Shown: positions 6,274 to 7,593 of the stretch, piece after piece
Layout of the letters: every line of letters begins with the position of its first letter
How positions within the stretch are numbered: the stretch's first letter is position 1
Source of the DNA: Anaerolineales bacterium
GTDB lineage: Bacteria; Chloroflexota; Anaerolineae; Anaerolineales; Villigracilaceae
Length of the DNA stretch: 7,593 bases
Direction of reading: 5' to 3'
Assembly: GCA_016928525.1 (NCBI GenBank)
Contig: JAFGKO010000234.1
Location: 1 to 7,593, forward strand
The notes under the pieces: model-generated
What the model was told of the DNA's origin: nothing
Seen by the model: the letters and a program-made list of their open reading frames with translations, nothing else
Databases searched by the model: none
Translations under genes and position numbers: made by a program

Positions 6274-6295
6274 CTTTGTGATTTCGTGGTAAATT
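6274..6295 (+). repeat. Related partial copy of the CTCTGTGGT repeat
   Basis: CTTTGTGATTTCGTGGTAAA (6274-6293) resembles the right arm of the preceding element, CTTCGTGTGCTCTGTGG plus TAAA (6208-6228), in the same orientation and with one gap. It ends about 8 bases before the nth start and could be a second, decayed unit that now supplies part of the gene's 5' region. Confidence 0.4.
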
Positions 6296-6302
6296 ATCCC
6301 CC

Positions 6303-6968
6303 ATGACCGATCTTTCCAAAAAAGCCCTGAAAGTACATAAAAAACTTCTCGAAACTTATGGCAAACCTATTTGGCGTAACCCCTTGCCGCCCGTGGACGA
6401 GTTGGTCTCGACCATCCTTTCGCAGAATACCAACGATGTCAACCGCGACCGTGCCTTCGACTCATTGCGCGCCAAATTTCCGACCTGGGAGCAGGTACGC
6501 GATGCAGACACGGATGAGGTGATCGAGGCGGTGCGCGTAGCAGGCTTGGCCAACCAGAAAGGCCCGCGCCTCCAGCAGGTGCTGCGCGACATTACCGCTG
6601 AACGTGGCTCATTGGACTTATCCTTTCTTTCTGAAATGCCGCTCGAAGAAGCCCGCGACTGGTTGACCAGGTTCAAAGGCGTGGGACCGAAAACGGCCGC
6701 CATCGTATTGTGCTTCTCGCTCAACCGGCCTGCCTTCCCGGTGGACACGCACGTCTACCGCGTGGCCGGTCGCATCGGTCTGCGCCCCGACAAGATGACT
6801 GTCGAGCAGGCGCACCCGCACCTGGAAAGTATTTTCCCGCCCGAAACCTATTACGCCGCGCACCTGAACATCATCCGCCTGGGACGCGAAGTCTGCGCGG
6901 CGAGGAAGCCGAATTGCCCGGTTTGCCCGGTGCGTTCGTTGTGCGCTTACGAGCCGAAAGCCAAATGA
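6303..6968 (+). CDS. nth: Endonuclease III-like DNA glycosylase/AP lyase
   Basis: 221-residue HhH-GPD base-excision repair enzyme. Such enzymes remove oxidised pyrimidines and nick the abasic site through a Schiff base. The helix-hairpin-helix reads FKGVGPKTAA, with catalytic K130; the catalytic Asp is D148 in FPVDTHVYR. The C-terminal [4Fe-4S] loop has C198-x6-C205-x2-C208-x5-C214, exactly the Nth spacing. The early motif ILSQNTND (38-45) replaces the more common LSAQTTD form, which suggests the broader endonuclease III-like branch rather than close kin of the E. coli enzyme. No Shine-Dalgarno precedes ATG 6303 (CCCCC lies directly before it). The next gene begins 42 bases after the stop, on the same strand and in the same frame, so co-transcription is likely. 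Family certain; exact damage specificity unknown. Confidence 0.93.
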   Translation: MTDLSKKALKVHKKLLETYGKPIWRNPLPPVDELVSTILSQNTNDVNRDRAFDSLRAKFPTWEQVRDADTDEVIEAVRVAGLANQKGPRLQQVLRDITAERGSLDLSFLSEMPLEEARDWLTRFKGVGPKTAAIVLCFSLNRPAFPVDTHVYRVAGRIGLRPDKMTVEQAHPHLESIFPPETYYAAHLNIIRLGREVCAARKPNCPVCPVRSLCAYEPKAK

Positions 6969-6990
6969 TATGGAGTCCAGCGTTTTATCA

Positions 6991-7003
6991 TCCCCGAAGG
7001 GGA
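6991..7003 (+). promoter_or_regulatory. Hairpin covering the ribosome binding site of the YbaK-like gene
   Basis: TCCCC-GAA-GGGGA is a perfect 5-pair stem with a 3-base loop. Its 3' arm AGGGGA (6998-7003) is the best Shine-Dalgarno for TTG 7011, with 7 bases between. The site would be hidden in the folded leader. No T-run follows, so it is not a good terminator for the upstream gene. Confidence 0.4.
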
Positions 7004-7010
7004 CCTGACG

Positions 7011-7508
7011 TTGGAAGACATCTCCAACACAAGTGATATGATCGAACGTCCTCCTGTCAGCCTCGAACTAGAAAGACTCGGCATCCCGCATCGCGTTTTT
7101 CGCCATGCCGGGAAAGTCACATCATTGGAGCAGGCCGCCCACGAACGCGGGCAGCGTCCGGAGCAGGTGGTGCGCAGCATCCTGTTCCGCACTGGCGAAG
7201 ACGAATACTTGATGGCTTTGGTCGCCGGGCCAGCGCAGATCTCGTGGAAGGCGTTACGCGCTTATCTCAGCCAGTCCCGGTTGACGATGGCCAGCGAGGC
7301 CGAAGTGCTGGAGGTCACGGGATATCCCATCGGCGCGGTATCGCCCTTTGGAACACCTCGCAGGCTCAGGGTCCTGGTTGACGCGAGCGTCTTTGCCGCA
7401 GAGGAGATTTCCATCGGCTCTGGCGTCCGTGGAACAACCGTCATCCTGAAAAGCGAGCATCTCAAGCGCGCACTGGGGAAGATGGAAATTGTCAAGCTGA
7501 TCGAATAA
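7011..7508 (+). CDS. YbaK/ProX-family aminoacyl-tRNA deacylase
   Basis: 165-residue single-domain editing protein of the YbaK/INS/ProXp superfamily, which in trans hydrolyses misacylated tRNAs such as Cys- or Ala-tRNAPro. Family marks: [11 protein letters not shown] (50-60), VAGPAQISW (71-79) and the GxxxP loop G108-A-V-S-P112 within [12 protein letters not shown], followed by a GSG-VRG strand near 136. The lysine essential in YbaK aligns with R55 here; I recall Arg at this place in a sizeable branch of relatives, so it may define a subgroup. The TTG start at 7011 is supported by AGGGGA 7 bases upstream. ATG 7038 (156 residues) is the alternative and has a weak site, but the homologous part begins after it, so either is possible. 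It follows nth closely and probably shares its transcript. Family firm; tRNA specificity unknown. Confidence 0.87.
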   Translation: MEDISNTSDMIERPPVSLELERLGIPHRVFRHAGKVTSLEQAAHERGQRPEQVVRSILFRTGEDEYLMALVAGPAQISWKALRAYLSQSRLTMASEAEVLEVTGYPIGAVSPFGTPRRLRVLVDASVFAAEEISIGSGVRGTTVILKSEHLKRALGKMEIVKLIE

Positions 7509-7593
7509 TTTTCTGATTCTGGCAGATTTTGTGGTTGTGGCAAAAATGAGGCATGATAGGCCAAAACTCCATCACGAGCCTAGCCAACATGCC
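7509..7593. other. 3' flank without a supported gene
   Basis: No coding region or RNA is recognised in these 85 bases. TCTG (7512-7515) with CAGA (7523-7526), followed by TTTT (7527-7530), is a 4-pair hairpin with a T-run and could be a weak terminator for the YbaK-like gene. An ATG at 7589 has no ribosome binding site and is too near the edge to judge. Confidence 0.3.

Noticed and set aside
6107..6319. 70-codon open frame on the - strand in the gap before nth
   Set aside because: It runs through the repeat element and the nth start, has no ribosome binding site that I can see, and yields a low-complexity unfamiliar sequence.
6966..7011. nth and the YbaK-like gene are in the same frame with only the TGA between them and no further stop
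   Set aside because: It could hint at stop-codon readthrough or an ancestral fusion, but a 42-base in-frame gap free of stops is quite likely by chance, and each gene has its own complete domain.

Overview
The window looks like chromosomal sequence from an environmental bacterium. The gene mix (cytosolic multi-GAF histidine kinase, DHCW-type cupin, several start codons with little or no Shine-Dalgarno) and the general feel of the protein sequences suggest Chloroflexota, perhaps Anaerolineae. This is an inference; no marker gene is present. Most of the window is moderately GC-rich, and coding density is high. I see no rRNA, tRNA, CRISPR array, transposase or phage gene.

Left part, + strand (1-2086): the possible tail of an unidentified gene, then three closely packed genes: a small DHCW-motif cupin, a diaminopimelate epimerase (DapF) homologue and a nitrilase-superfamily hydrolase. 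The cupin and DapF-like genes are 30 bases apart; the DapF-like and hydrolase genes overlap by ATGA. A strong hairpin at 2092-2119 closes the unit. The DapF-like protein keeps the fold and substrate-pocket motifs, but both catalytic cysteines are serine. With an intact nitrilase-type triad next door, this suggests a small-molecule pathway different from ordinary lysine/peptidoglycan DapF. It is the best candidate here for something undescribed.

Middle part (2141-5153): a HAD phosphatase on the - strand and a 709-residue soluble sensor kinase (GAF-GAF-PAS-HisKA-HATPase) on the + strand diverge from a 169-base AT-rich regulatory gap. The gap holds a clear dyad. The kinase has no response regulator in view, and a short terminator follows it.

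Right part, + strand (5218-7508): a metallo-beta-lactamase-fold protein that has lost most metal ligands; a 230-base gap with a degenerate inverted, period-9 repeat element; an endonuclease III-like DNA glycosylase with catalytic Lys/Asp and a [4Fe-4S] motif; and a YbaK/ProX-type aminoacyl-tRNA deacylase with a TTG start, in which the usual catalytic Lys is Arg. The last 85 bases hold no gene I can support.

Three of the eight main proteins keep their family fold signature but have changed catalytic residues. The reading frames are intact and uninterrupted, which argues for altered function rather than decay.
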